Source of the DNA: Lachnospiraceae bacterium Zagget2
Lineage (GTDB): Bacteria; Bacillota; Clostridia; Lachnospirales; Lachnospiraceae
Assembly: GCA_001941045.1 (NCBI GenBank)
Contig: MSHD01000007.1
Location: 135,626 to 199,625, forward strand
Length of the DNA stretch: 64,000 bases
Direction of reading: 5' to 3'
Shown: positions 8,426 to 16,896 of the stretch, in pieces
How positions within the stretch are numbered: position 1 is the stretch's first letter
How the letters are laid out: each line of letters starts with the position of its first letter
Made by a program: the position numbers and the translations under genes
The notes under the pieces: model-generated
The model's input: only the letters and a program-made list of their open reading frames with translations
Told to the model about the DNA's origin: nothing
Database searches by the model: none

Positions 8426-9679
8426 ATGCAGTCTGATCAGAAGATGCTGAAAAGAATTTATTATAAAGCGTTGTTTCCCAGCATGATCGCCATACTGGGC
8501 GGGACTGTCAACGTATTTTTTGACGGGATCATGGTGGGACAGCGGATGGGTGAGACGGGGATCGCCAGCGTAAACCAGAGCCTGGCCGTCTATCTTCTGC
8601 TCTGTATGCTGGGCTCGCTTCTCGCGGCCGGCAGTTCTGTGCTGTCCGCAGCGGCGATGGGCGGAGACAGGCAGCAGGAAGGGCGTGATTACTACTGCAT
8701 GGCGGTGGAAACAGCGTTCTTCGCAGGGCTGGTTCTCTGCGGTATTGGCTTTGCGTTTTCTGCCCGCCTGGCGCATTTCCTGGGATCGGCCGATACCTGG
8801 CAGCTGGTGGAGTCCTATATCCGGGTCACATTTCTGGGCGGAACCTTCAAGATTCTGCTGTATGTGCCCTATTATTATCTGCGCCTTGAGGGCAGGACAA
8901 AGCAGGCGGCCATCGCCATGACGATGATGACTGTGCTGAATATTGTGCTGGATTACCTTTTCCTTTTTGTATTTGATCTGGGAATTGCGGGAGAGGCCTG
9001 GGCCAGCAATATCGGTACCGCGGTGGCCTGTGTCATGAGTTTTTATTTCCTGTCAGGGAAGAATTCCGGTTTTCGTTTCCGGCCTGTCAGGCCGAAGAGA
9101 AAGATGTTACTGGAGGCAATGAGAACGGGAAGTCCGTTGGCGCTGAATAACCTGCTCTCCTCCCTGCGGCTGATCAGTCTGAACAGCATCATGAATATCG
9201 CCGGAGGCAGCACGATGGTGGCGGCTTTCGCCATCACGAACAATCTGAATGAGTTTTCCATCTGTGTGCAGAACGGTGTTCCCCAGGCAGGATCCGCCAT
9301 GCTGGGGATTTACAATGGGGAGCAGGATGTTCCCTCGGTCAGAAAGCTGCTGCAGCTGCAGCTTCGGATGGGGGCCATCTGTGCTTCTGTATTCGCAGCC
9401 TTTCTTCTCTTCTTCCGAGGGCAGATGGGAAGTCTGTTCGGAACGGAGCTGGACGTGCGTTTTCCTGTGGCCTGTCTTGCGGTGGGTATTGTGCTCGGCA
9501 CACTGAACAGTGTCATGTCCTATTACTATTTTGCGGTCATGAATACGGGCATGGCGAATCTGATCACGGTGCTGCGCGTCTTCGTGGCGCCGGTGCTGAC
9601 TGCGCGTCTGCTCCAGAGCAGCGGAGCAGGGATCTGGCTGTTCTACGGAATTTCGGAGCTTGCGACGGCGATTCTGTGA
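8426..9679 (+). CDS. MATE family transporter, ends early at an in-frame TGA
   Basis: A polytopic membrane protein of the MATE (multidrug and toxin extrusion) family, normally an antiporter of organic cations or drugs driven by Na+ or H+. The 417 residues contain the usual series of hydrophobic helices (GGTVNVFFDGIMVGQ near the start is typical of MATE). The reading frame stops at TGA 9677-9679 in the middle of what would be the twelfth helix (GIWLFYGISELATAIL). The same frame continues directly into an ATPase-like domain, as in fused MATE-ATPase proteins that I recall from related Clostridia. It is therefore either a truncated transporter or part of a disrupted fusion. The start follows a GGAGAGGG ribosome site. 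Confidence 0.8.
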   Translation: MQSDQKMLKRIYYKALFPSMIAILGGTVNVFFDGIMVGQRMGETGIASVNQSLAVYLLLCMLGSLLAAGSSVLSAAAMGGDRQQEGRDYYCMAVETAFFAGLVLCGIGFAFSARLAHFLGSADTWQLVESYIRVTFLGGTFKILLYVPYYYLRLEGRTKQAAIAMTMMTVLNIVLDYLFLFVFDLGIAGEAWASNIGTAVACVMSFYFLSGKNSGFRFRPVRPKRKMLLEAMRTGSPLALNNLLSSLRLISLNSIMNIAGGSTMVAAFAITNNLNEFSICVQNGVPQAGSAMLGIYNGEQDVPSVRKLLQLQLRMGAICASVFAAFLLFFRGQMGSLFGTELDVRFPVACLAVGIVLGTLNSVMSYYYFAVMNTGMANLITVLRVFVAPVLTARLLQSSGAGIWLFYGISELATAIL

Positions 9680-9685
9680 ACCGGG

Positions 9686-10132
9686 GTGGCAGCTCTGTAT
9701 TCCCGGAGGCAAAAAGGAAAGGCGGATCTGTATCTTCTGGACGATACGGCGCTGCGGGAGGGAAAGAGTATCAATTTTACAGTCGCCTGTGACACGGAGG
9801 CGATCTGCGGGGCCAGCGAGCGGATCACGGAATTCTGCGAAGCCAGCGGCTTTGATGCCGAGCAGACCATGACGATCAGCCTGGCGCTGGAGGAGCTGAT
9901 GGTCATCACAGCGGAGAAGTCCATGGACAATCAGGGGAGTATGGACGTGCGTATTCTGAAACTGCCGGAGGGCGGTATCCTGCGCATTCGTTCGGAGGGA
10001 CGGCACTACAACCCGCTGGAGCTCGCGGACGACTCTCTGGAATACCTGGGCGTGAACATGATCATGCAGATGGCAAAAAAAACAGAGTATCAGAGCGTAC
10101 TGGGGCTGAATACACTGGTAGTGCACATATAG
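9686..10132 (+). CDS. HATPase-like (RsbW-type) domain, probably detached from the MATE protein
   Basis: The 148 residues resemble the histidine-kinase-like ATPase fold of anti-sigma-factor kinases (LALEELM for the N-box helix, IRSEGRHYNPLE near the G1 box, then LGVNMIMQMAKKTEYQSVLGLNT). Key positions are degenerate: the N-box Asn is replaced and the G1 box Asp is Glu, so ATP binding is doubtful. It is in the same frame as the upstream MATE gene, separated by one TGA and two codons. The only local start, GTG at 9686, has no convincing ribosome site. The first residues (ALYSRRQKGKADLYLLDD) read as the end of a membrane helix plus linker. It is probably the C-terminal part of a broken fusion, and it precedes a PP2C phosphatase, its usual kind of partner. 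Confidence 0.65.
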   Translation: MAALYSRRQKGKADLYLLDDTALREGKSINFTVACDTEAICGASERITEFCEASGFDAEQTMTISLALEELMVITAEKSMDNQGSMDVRILKLPEGGILRIRSEGRHYNPLELADDSLEYLGVNMIMQMAKKTEYQSVLGLNTLVVHI

Positions 10133-10144
10133 GAGGATAAAAGG

Positions 10145-11836
10145 ATGAAGAATCATTCAAAGCTGGCGATGAAGATCGTGTTGGGGTTCACGATCCTGGC
10201 GGTGCTGCTCTGCGCAGCCTGTACGGGGATCGGCTATGTCCAGTACCGGTCCTACATACAGCAGCAGTACAATGAGCGGGCTTACGAGATTGCCGAGGTT
10301 TTTCTTGATTACTGCTCGGAGGAGACGCTCATCGAATACCTGCGGCTCTCGCAGGCGTACGAGGCGGGCGAGGCCGGCGAGGAGGATGTGGAGGCTGTCG
10401 TACAGTCGGAGGAATATCAGGAGTTTCTCGTGCAGCTCAACCTTTTGCGGGAGAATGTGAATGCGAATGACATCTTTGTGGGCTGGCTCGACATGGACAT
10501 GCTGTATGCTTATGACGAGGACAACAGCGCGGACTGGACGCCGCTCAACTATGTCTTCGACAGTTACACAGATCCGGAGCTATGCTATTCCTTCGGCGAC
10601 AGGAGTGCCTTTAATGCGAAATATCTGGAGGAGGCGGCTGCGATCGTTGAGACGGGTGAGCGCTCGGACAGCTACTTCATTTCTGACGGTATCTATGGAT
10701 ACAATACGACCGCCCTTCTGCCGGTTCTTGACGGCGGTGAGGTCGTCGGCCTGATCGGCGTGGAGATTCCCATGTCCACGCTGCAGAGCGCCACGATGGA
10801 CTACACGGTTCATTCGATCCTGGGTGTGGCGCTGGTGACACTGGTCGGCATTTTTATCTACATGAATTACCTGTACCGCTCCATGGTCGCTCCGATCAAC
10901 CTGATTGCGCAGGAGGCGAGCCGCTTTGTGCAGGAGGAAAATAAAATTTCGGATCGCCTGGACAAGGTGCACACGAAGGATGAGATCCAGACTCTGAGTG
11001 AAACGTTGCTGAAGATGGAGATCGACATCAACCAGTATATTGAGAATCTGACGAAGGTGACGGCGGAGAAAGAGCGGATCGGCGCGGAGCTTAATGTGGC
11101 GACGCAGATCCAGGCGGATATGCTGCCCAGCATCTTCCCGGCCTTCCCGGAGCGGAATGAATTTGAAATTTTTGCGTCCATGAATCCGGCGAAGGAGGTC
11201 GGCGGCGACTTCTACGATTTCTTCCTGGTGGATGAAGACCATCTGGCGATGGTCATCGCAGACGTTTCCGGCAAGGGAATTCCGGCTGCTCTTTTTATGG
11301 TCATCGCGAAGACGCTGATCAAGAACGAGGCCCAGATGGGGCATTCTCCGAAGGAAGTCATGGAGTCCGTGAACAACCAGCTCTGCGAGAACAACGAGGC
11401 GGAGATGTTCGTCACGGTCTGGCTGGGTATCCTGCAGCTGTCCACCGGGAAGCTCACCGCGGTCAACGCCGGGCACGAGTATCCAATGATCCGAAGAGCA
11501 GGCGGCGGCTTTGAGCTGCTGGACGACTGTCATGGTTTTGTCATGGGCGTCATGGAGGATATGCCGCATGAGGAGTATGAGCTGCAGCTGCATGCGGGCG
11601 ACAGCATTTTCGTCTACACGGACGGCGTGCCGGATGCTACGGCTGCCGACGGAGAGCAGTTCGGCAGAGAGCGCACGCTGGAGGTGCTGAACCGGAATCC
11701 GAATGCGGAGCCGGTGGAACTGCTGAAGCGTGTGAAAGAAGATCTGGATTCCTTTGTAGGAGAGGCGGAGCAGTTTGACGACATCACGATGCTCGGCATG
11801 ACTTATCGATCAAAAGCGGAGCCTTGCGAATCCTGA
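10145..11836 (+). CDS. membrane sensor with SpoIIE-type PP2C phosphatase
   Basis: A 563-residue signalling protein. It has an N-terminal membrane helix (residues 10-30), an extracytoplasmic sensor region of about 185 residues, a second helix (HSILGVALVTLVGIFIYM), a HAMP-like linker, a short coiled coil and a C-terminal SpoIIE-class Ser/Thr phosphatase domain. Metal-binding and family motifs are seen: GGDFYDFF, VIADVSGKGIPAALF, YTDGVPDA and FDDITML. Such phosphatases act on phosphorylated anti-anti-sigma factors or similar STAS proteins. It starts 12 bp after the ATPase-like domain behind AGGAGG, so the two look like a partner-switching pair; no STAS protein is encoded next to them. The signal sensed outside the cell is unknown. 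Confidence 0.9.
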   Translation: MKNHSKLAMKIVLGFTILAVLLCAACTGIGYVQYRSYIQQQYNERAYEIAEVFLDYCSEETLIEYLRLSQAYEAGEAGEEDVEAVVQSEEYQEFLVQLNLLRENVNANDIFVGWLDMDMLYAYDEDNSADWTPLNYVFDSYTDPELCYSFGDRSAFNAKYLEEAAAIVETGERSDSYFISDGIYGYNTTALLPVLDGGEVVGLIGVEIPMSTLQSATMDYTVHSILGVALVTLVGIFIYMNYLYRSMVAPINLIAQEASRFVQEENKISDRLDKVHTKDEIQTLSETLLKMEIDINQYIENLTKVTAEKERIGAELNVATQIQADMLPSIFPAFPERNEFEIFASMNPAKEVGGDFYDFFLVDEDHLAMVIADVSGKGIPAALFMVIAKTLIKNEAQMGHSPKEVMESVNNQLCENNEAEMFVTVWLGILQLSTGKLTAVNAGHEYPMIRRAGGGFELLDDCHGFVMGVMEDMPHEEYELQLHAGDSIFVYTDGVPDATAADGEQFGRERTLEVLNRNPNAEPVELLKRVKEDLDSFVGEAEQFDDITMLGMTYRSKAEPCES

Positions 11837-11852
11837 CGCCGCGTGTTAGAAT
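11824..11852 (+). promoter_or_regulatory. sigma-A-like promoter
   Basis: TTGCGA, 17 bp, TAGAAT. It overlaps the end of the phosphatase gene and is well placed to drive the dehydrogenase-pth-mfd genes, marking the boundary between the accessory cluster and core genes. Confidence 0.6.
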
Positions 11853-11882
11853 AGCGAAAGAAATGTCGTAGGAGGTGCAGGC

Positions 11883-12866
11883 TTGAAGGTATTGCACATT
11901 GGAAGAAAAGAAAACATGGAGCGTAACACGGTGAAGACGGATTTCACCGACAGCGTGCAGGTGGTGAGCCTGCCGATGGGGCTTTCAGCGGATGAGTACC
12001 TTGAGGCCTGCCCGGATGCGGAGGTTATCGTCGCGGACGCGATCGCGCCGGTGCCGGGAGAGCTGATCCGGGGGCTGCCGCAGCTTCAGATGATTCACTC
12101 CGAGGGCGTTGCCTACAACCGGATTGACATCGGGACTGCGCGGGATTGCGGCGTATACGTCTGCAACTGCGCGGGCATGAACGCTTCCGCGGTCGCGGAG
12201 CAGACGGTGCTGCTGATGATGGGACTTCTGAAGAATGTGATCGCGGGCGATAAGGCGGTGCGTGCGGGGCAGCAGATTCAGATGAAGGAAGGCTATATGA
12301 CGCGCGGCGACTTAAAGGAGCTGCGGGATTGTAGTGTCGGTCTCGTCGGCTTCGGCGATATCGGGAAATGCACGGCGAAGCTGCTTGCCGCCTACGGCGC
12401 ACAGACTTTTTATTATAAGCGGACACCGCTGAGCGTCCAGGAGGAGCGGGAGTACGGCGCAGCCTGTCTTGCGATGGATGAGCTGCTCGCGACCTGCGAT
12501 ATTGTGAGCCTCCATCTGCCGGTGACGCCGCAGACGGAACGGATGTGCGACGCCGCCTTCTTCGCAAAGATGAAACCGGGCGCTTACTTTGTCAATACCT
12601 CCCGTGGGGAGCTCGTGGACGACGAGGCGCTGATCGGGGCGCTGCGCAGCGGACATGTGGCGATGGCAGGTCTCGACACGCTCGATCACGAGCCGGTCGC
12701 GCAGGACCATGTGCTTGTGCGGCAGTCGCAGGAGATCGCGGACAAGATTCTGTTCAGCCCGCATATCGGCGGCATCACAGCGTCGAGTTTCCGCCGCGGC
12801 TATGCGATGATCTGGGAGAATATCGAGAGAGTCGCGCGGGGTGAGCACCCGATCAACGTGAAGTGA
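11883..12866 (+). CDS. D-isomer-specific 2-hydroxyacid dehydrogenase
   Basis: A 327-residue NAD(P)-dependent oxidoreductase that interconverts a 2-keto acid and a D-2-hydroxyacid. The Rossmann motif is GFGDIG (about residue 156), and the catalytic Arg, Glu and His are in NTSRGEL, DHEPV and SPHIGG. The start is TTG at 11883, chosen because GGAGGT lies 6 bp upstream; an ATG 33 bp downstream lacks such a site. It is followed after 13 bp by pth. The substrate is not predictable; phosphoglycerate dehydrogenase-like or lactate/hydroxyisocaproate-type activities are all possible. Confidence 0.85.
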   Translation: MKVLHIGRKENMERNTVKTDFTDSVQVVSLPMGLSADEYLEACPDAEVIVADAIAPVPGELIRGLPQLQMIHSEGVAYNRIDIGTARDCGVYVCNCAGMNASAVAEQTVLLMMGLLKNVIAGDKAVRAGQQIQMKEGYMTRGDLKELRDCSVGLVGFGDIGKCTAKLLAAYGAQTFYYKRTPLSVQEEREYGAACLAMDELLATCDIVSLHLPVTPQTERMCDAAFFAKMKPGAYFVNTSRGELVDDEALIGALRSGHVAMAGLDTLDHEPVAQDHVLVRQSQEIADKILFSPHIGGITASSFRRGYAMIWENIERVARGEHPINVK

Positions 12867-12879
12867 GAGGGAGCGGGCC

Positions 12880-13446
12880 ATGTTTATCATCGCGGGCCTG
12901 GGAAATCCGGGCGGCAGATACGAAAAGACAAGACATAATACCGGCTTCCGGGTCATCGACCGGCTGGCCGGTAAATATCATATAGAGATGAAGCTGAACC
13001 GGCACCGTGCGATTGTCGGGACGGGTCTCATCGAGGGCGTGAAGGTCATGCTGGTGAAGCCGCAGACCTATATGAACGCGAGCGGAGAGAGCATCGGGGA
13101 GATCGTGGATTTCTACAAGGTGGACCCGGAGACGGAACTGCTCGTGATTTTTGACGATGTCTCGCTCGAACCGGGACAGATTCGAATCCGCAAAAAAGGC
13201 AGCGCAGGCGGACACAATGGTGTCAAGAATATCATTGCACATCTCGGAACGCAGGTCTTTCCCCGGATCAAGGTCGGCGTCGGCGAGAAGCCGGCGGGCT
13301 GGGATCTGGCGGACTATGTGCTGGGCACCTTCCCGAAGGAGGACGAAGAGCGCATGGAGGAGGCCTGCGAGCGGGCGACGCGGGCGGCGGCGCTGCTTCT
13401 GACGGACGGCCCGGACAGGGCGATGAACGATTTTAACCAGAGGTGA
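12880..13446 (+). CDS. pth: peptidyl-tRNA hydrolase
   Basis: A 188-residue Pth enzyme, which frees tRNA from peptidyl-tRNA that has dropped off ribosomes. Conserved motifs are GLGNPGGRYEKTRHNTGF with the catalytic His, TYMNASGES, FDDVSL and GSAGGHNG. Length is normal. The stop is 3 bp before mfd, an arrangement found widely in Firmicutes. Confidence 0.97.
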   Translation: MFIIAGLGNPGGRYEKTRHNTGFRVIDRLAGKYHIEMKLNRHRAIVGTGLIEGVKVMLVKPQTYMNASGESIGEIVDFYKVDPETELLVIFDDVSLEPGQIRIRKKGSAGGHNGVKNIIAHLGTQVFPRIKVGVGEKPAGWDLADYVLGTFPKEDEERMEEACERATRAAALLLTDGPDRAMNDFNQR

Positions 13447-13449
13447 TGC

Positions 13450-16400
13450 ATGGATACCTTTTATGAGCCGCTTCTGGAGCTGGAAGCCTTTATGCGGGTG
13501 AAGGATGCGCTCGCGAAGGAGGATGGCCTGCAGCTGATCACCGGCTGCGTGGATTCCCAGAAGACGCATCTTATTTACAGTCTGGGCCGGGACTGGCCCG
13601 TGAAGCTGATCTTAACCTACAGTGAATTGAAAGCGAAGGAAATCTACGAGGAGTACCAGACACTGGATGAAGAAGTGTTTTATTGTCCTCCGAAGGATTT
13701 TCTCTTTTCGCATGTCGATATTCAGGGGAAGGAGCTGCTGCGCCAGCGCGTTCTGGCCGTAAGCCGTCTGCTGGAGCGTGGAGAGTGCGTGATCGTGACG
13801 ACGCTTGACGCCTGCATGGCGCCGATGCCGCCGCTTGCAGATCTCCGGCAGAGTATTCTGACCATTGGGACGGGCAGCGTGATCGATACCACGGCGATGA
13901 AGACGAAGCTCGTGCGGATGGGTTACGAACGCACGGGTCAGGTGGAGCTGCCCGGTCAGTTCGCGGTGCGCGGTGGCATCATCGACATCTATCCGCTGAC
14001 CGAGGAGTGTCCGGTTCGCATCGAGCTCTGGGACGACGAGGTGGACTCGATTCGCAGCTTCGACGTGGAGAGCCAGCGTTCGATCGAAAATCTGGAGGAG
14101 CTGACGCTGTATCCGGCCGCGGAGTTTGAGGCGGATGGAAAGTCACAGCAGGGCGTGAGCCTGCTGGATTATCTGAAAGAATTCCGTGCGCTGGTATTTC
14201 TCGACGAGGCGAACCGCCTGCTGGAGGGTGCGGAGGCAGTCGAGAAGGAATATATCCAGAATTATGAGAACCGCGCGGAAAAGGGAGAGATCCGTGCAGA
14301 CGAAGTCCCCGGGATAATTCCCTGTACAGAGGTGATTGCCCGGTTGAACCGTCTGCGCGGCGCGGCACTCGGCACGCTGGAGACGCTCGATCGGCGGATC
14401 GAGGTGCGCAGCCGCTTCAGTATGGATACGCGCCAGACGCAGTCCTATAACCAGCACTTCGAGCTGCTTGTGCAGGATCTGAAGCGCTGGAAAAGGGAGA
14501 AATACCGGGTAGTGCTGCTCTGTGCCTCGCGCACGCGTGGGCGGCGGCTGGCTCAGGAGCTGCTGGATGAGGGCTTAAGCGCCTTCTACAGCGAGGAGAC
14601 GGAGCGTGTCGTGCAGCCCTGCGAGATCATGGTCACGCACGGGAATATCCGGCGCGGATATGAATATCCGCTGATTCGCTTCGCGGTAGTCGCCGAGACG
14701 GATGTATTTGGCCGTGAGAAGAAGAAAGTAAGACGGCGGCAGCGCAGCTACGAGGGACGCGCAATCGGGAGTTTTTCCGATCTGTCCGTGGGCGATTATG
14801 TAGTGCATGAGAACCACGGACTGGGTATCTATCGTGGCATTGAGAAGATCACAGTAGACCATGTGGTGAAGGATTACATGAAAATCGAGTACAGCAAGGG
14901 CTCCTTTCTCTACATCCTCGCTACACAGTTCGATGCGATCCAGAAATATGGCAGTTCCGACAGTGAGAAGGCCCCAAAACTGAATTCACTGGGAGGCTCA
15001 GACTGGAAGAAGACGAGCACCCGCGTCCGCGGCGCAGTGGAGGAGGTCGCGAAGGATCTGGTCGAGCTCTACGCGACCAGACAGTCCCAGAAAGGCTATG
15101 TATACGGGCCGGACACGATCTGGCAGAAGGAGTTTGAAGAGCTCTTTCCCTATGAGGAGACGGAGGATCAGCAGCGCGAGATTGAGGAGACCAAGGCAGA
15201 TATGCAGAGCGAGCGGATCATGGACCGGCTGATCTGCGGCGACGTGGGCTACGGCAAGACGGAGGTTGCGCTGCGCGCCGCGTTCAAGGCCGTGCAGGAG
15301 AGCCGTCAGGTCGTCTTTCTCGTGCCGACGACGATCCTCGCCCAGCAGCATTACAATACCTTTTTGCAGCGGATGAAGAATTTCCCGGTGCGGGTCGAGC
15401 TGCTGTGCCGTTTCCGCACGCAGGCGGAGCAGAAAAAGACGGTTGCCGATCTGAAAAAGGGCCTTGTGGACATCGTAATCGGTACCCATCGTGTGCTTTC
15501 AAAGGATGTCGCGTACAAGGATCTCGGACTTCTGATCATCGACGAGGAGCAGCGCTTCGGTGTGGCGGATAAGGAGAAGATTAAGAAGCTGCGGACCAAT
15601 GTGGATGTGTTGTCTCTGTCGGCGACGCCGATTCCGCGGACGCTGCACATGAGTCTCGCGGGAATTCGCGATATGAGCGTGCTGGAGGAGCCGCCCATGG
15701 ACCGCGTGCCGGTGCAGACCTACGTGTGTGAGTACGACGAGGAGATGGTGCGCGTGGCGATTCACCGGGAACTCGCGCGCGGAGGGCAGGTCTACTATGT
15801 TTACAATCGCGTGGATACGATCGCGGATGTGGCGGCGCGGATCCAGCAGCTCGTGCCGGAGGCTAATGTAGCCTGGGCGCACGGCAGAATGAAGGAGGAC
15901 AGCCTGGAGCGGATCATGTACAGCTTCATCCAGGGGGAGATCGATGTGCTGGTGTCCACGACGATCATTGAGACCGGCATGGATATTCCCAATGTCAATA
16001 CGATCATCATCCAGGATGCAGACCGGATGGGGCTTTCCCAGCTCTACCAGCTGCGCGGACGCGTCGGACGGTCGAACCGGACGGCCTACGCCTTCCTTCT
16101 ATATAAGAGGGATAAGATGCTCAAAGAAGTGGCAGAGAAGCGTCTGCACGCGATCCGTGAGTATTCCGATCTCGGCAGCGGTTTTAAGGTCGCGATGCGC
16201 GACATGGAGATCCGCGGCGTCGGCACACTGCTCGGCGAGCGGCAGCACGGGCATATGCAGGCCGTGGGCTACAGCCTGTACTGCAAGATGCTGAACGAGG
16301 CCGTGCTGCGCCTGAAAGGCGATAAACGGGTCATGGAAGAAGATTTTGAGACGGTGGTCGATATTCAGATCGACGCCTTTATTCCGGACAGTTATATTCG

Positions 16401-16812
16401 AAATGAAGCCCTGAAGCTGGATATTTACCGGCGAATCGCGACCGTGGAGAACGAGGAGCAGAAGGAAGAAATGCTCGAGGAGCTGATCGATCGCTTTGGC
16501 GAGCCGCCGACGGCGGTGTTGAATCTGCTCGGGATCACGGTTCTGCGCGGGACGGCGCATGAACTTTATATCCGGGACATCAAGGCGAGACCGGATCAGA
16601 TCACCTTCACCATGTACGAGCGGGCGCGCATCCAGGTCACACGGATCCCGGAACTGATTGAGCGGATGGAAGGCTGCATGAGTTTTCGCCATACCGATCC
16701 GCCGCAGTTTATCTTCGGTCTGCAGGGCAGGCAAAGAAAATTCTCAGGTACACTTCTCCAGATTACCGGACAGATTCTGGAAGAGATGAAGATTCTGCGG
16801 GAAATGCAGTGA
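13450..16812 (+). CDS. mfd: transcription-repair coupling factor Mfd
   Basis: A 1120-residue ATP-dependent DNA translocase that removes RNA polymerase stalled at lesions and recruits UvrA. Domains appear in order: the N-terminal UvrB-like module, the RNA polymerase interaction domain (GDYVVHENHGLGIYRG near residue 455), the SF2 motor with Walker A GDVGYGKTE near 600 and DEEQ box IIDEEQRFGV near 695, the helicase C-terminal domain (TTIIETGMDIPN, QLRGRVGRS) and the C-terminal TRCF domain. It is complete and slightly shorter than the B. subtilis protein. It follows pth by 3 bp. Confidence 0.98.
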   Translation: MDTFYEPLLELEAFMRVKDALAKEDGLQLITGCVDSQKTHLIYSLGRDWPVKLILTYSELKAKEIYEEYQTLDEEVFYCPPKDFLFSHVDIQGKELLRQRVLAVSRLLERGECVIVTTLDACMAPMPPLADLRQSILTIGTGSVIDTTAMKTKLVRMGYERTGQVELPGQFAVRGGIIDIYPLTEECPVRIELWDDEVDSIRSFDVESQRSIENLEELTLYPAAEFEADGKSQQGVSLLDYLKEFRALVFLDEANRLLEGAEAVEKEYIQNYENRAEKGEIRADEVPGIIPCTEVIARLNRLRGAALGTLETLDRRIEVRSRFSMDTRQTQSYNQHFELLVQDLKRWKREKYRVVLLCASRTRGRRLAQELLDEGLSAFYSEETERVVQPCEIMVTHGNIRRGYEYPLIRFAVVAETDVFGREKKKVRRRQRSYEGRAIGSFSDLSVGDYVVHENHGLGIYRGIEKITVDHVVKDYMKIEYSKGSFLYILATQFDAIQKYGSSDSEKAPKLNSLGGSDWKKTSTRVRGAVEEVAKDLVELYATRQSQKGYVYGPDTIWQKEFEELFPYEETEDQQREIEETKADMQSERIMDRLICGDVGYGKTEVALRAAFKAVQESRQVVFLVPTTILAQQHYNTFLQRMKNFPVRVELLCRFRTQAEQKKTVADLKKGLVDIVIGTHRVLSKDVAYKDLGLLIIDEEQRFGVADKEKIKKLRTNVDVLSLSATPIPRTLHMSLAGIRDMSVLEEPPMDRVPVQTYVCEYDEEMVRVAIHRELARGGQVYYVYNRVDTIADVAARIQQLVPEANVAWAHGRMKEDSLERIMYSFIQGEIDVLVSTTIIETGMDIPNVNTIIIQDADRMGLSQLYQLRGRVGRSNRTAYAFLLYKRDKMLKEVAEKRLHAIREYSDLGSGFKVAMRDMEIRGVGTLLGERQHGHMQAVGYSLYCKMLNEAVLRLKGDKRVMEEDFETVVDIQIDAFIPDSYIRNEALKLDIYRRIATVENEEQKEEMLEELIDRFGEPPTAVLNLLGITVLRGTAHELYIRDIKARPDQITFTMYERARIQVTRIPELIERMEGCMSFRHTDPPQFIFGLQGRQRKFSGTLLQITGQILEEMKILREMQ

Positions 16813-16839
16813 AAGATTCGTGAAGATTTGTCAAAAGAG

Positions 16840-16868
16840 TTGCTTTGAAGAAAAAAAAAGATTATAAT
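16840..16868 (+). promoter_or_regulatory. sigma-A-like promoter for the PrsA-like gene
   Basis: TTGCTT, 17 bp containing an A-tract, then TATAAT, 28 bp before the start codon's ribosome site region. It lies directly after mfd. Confidence 0.65.
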
Positions 16869-16896
16869 CATATAGATTTTAACAGGAGGAAATAAG

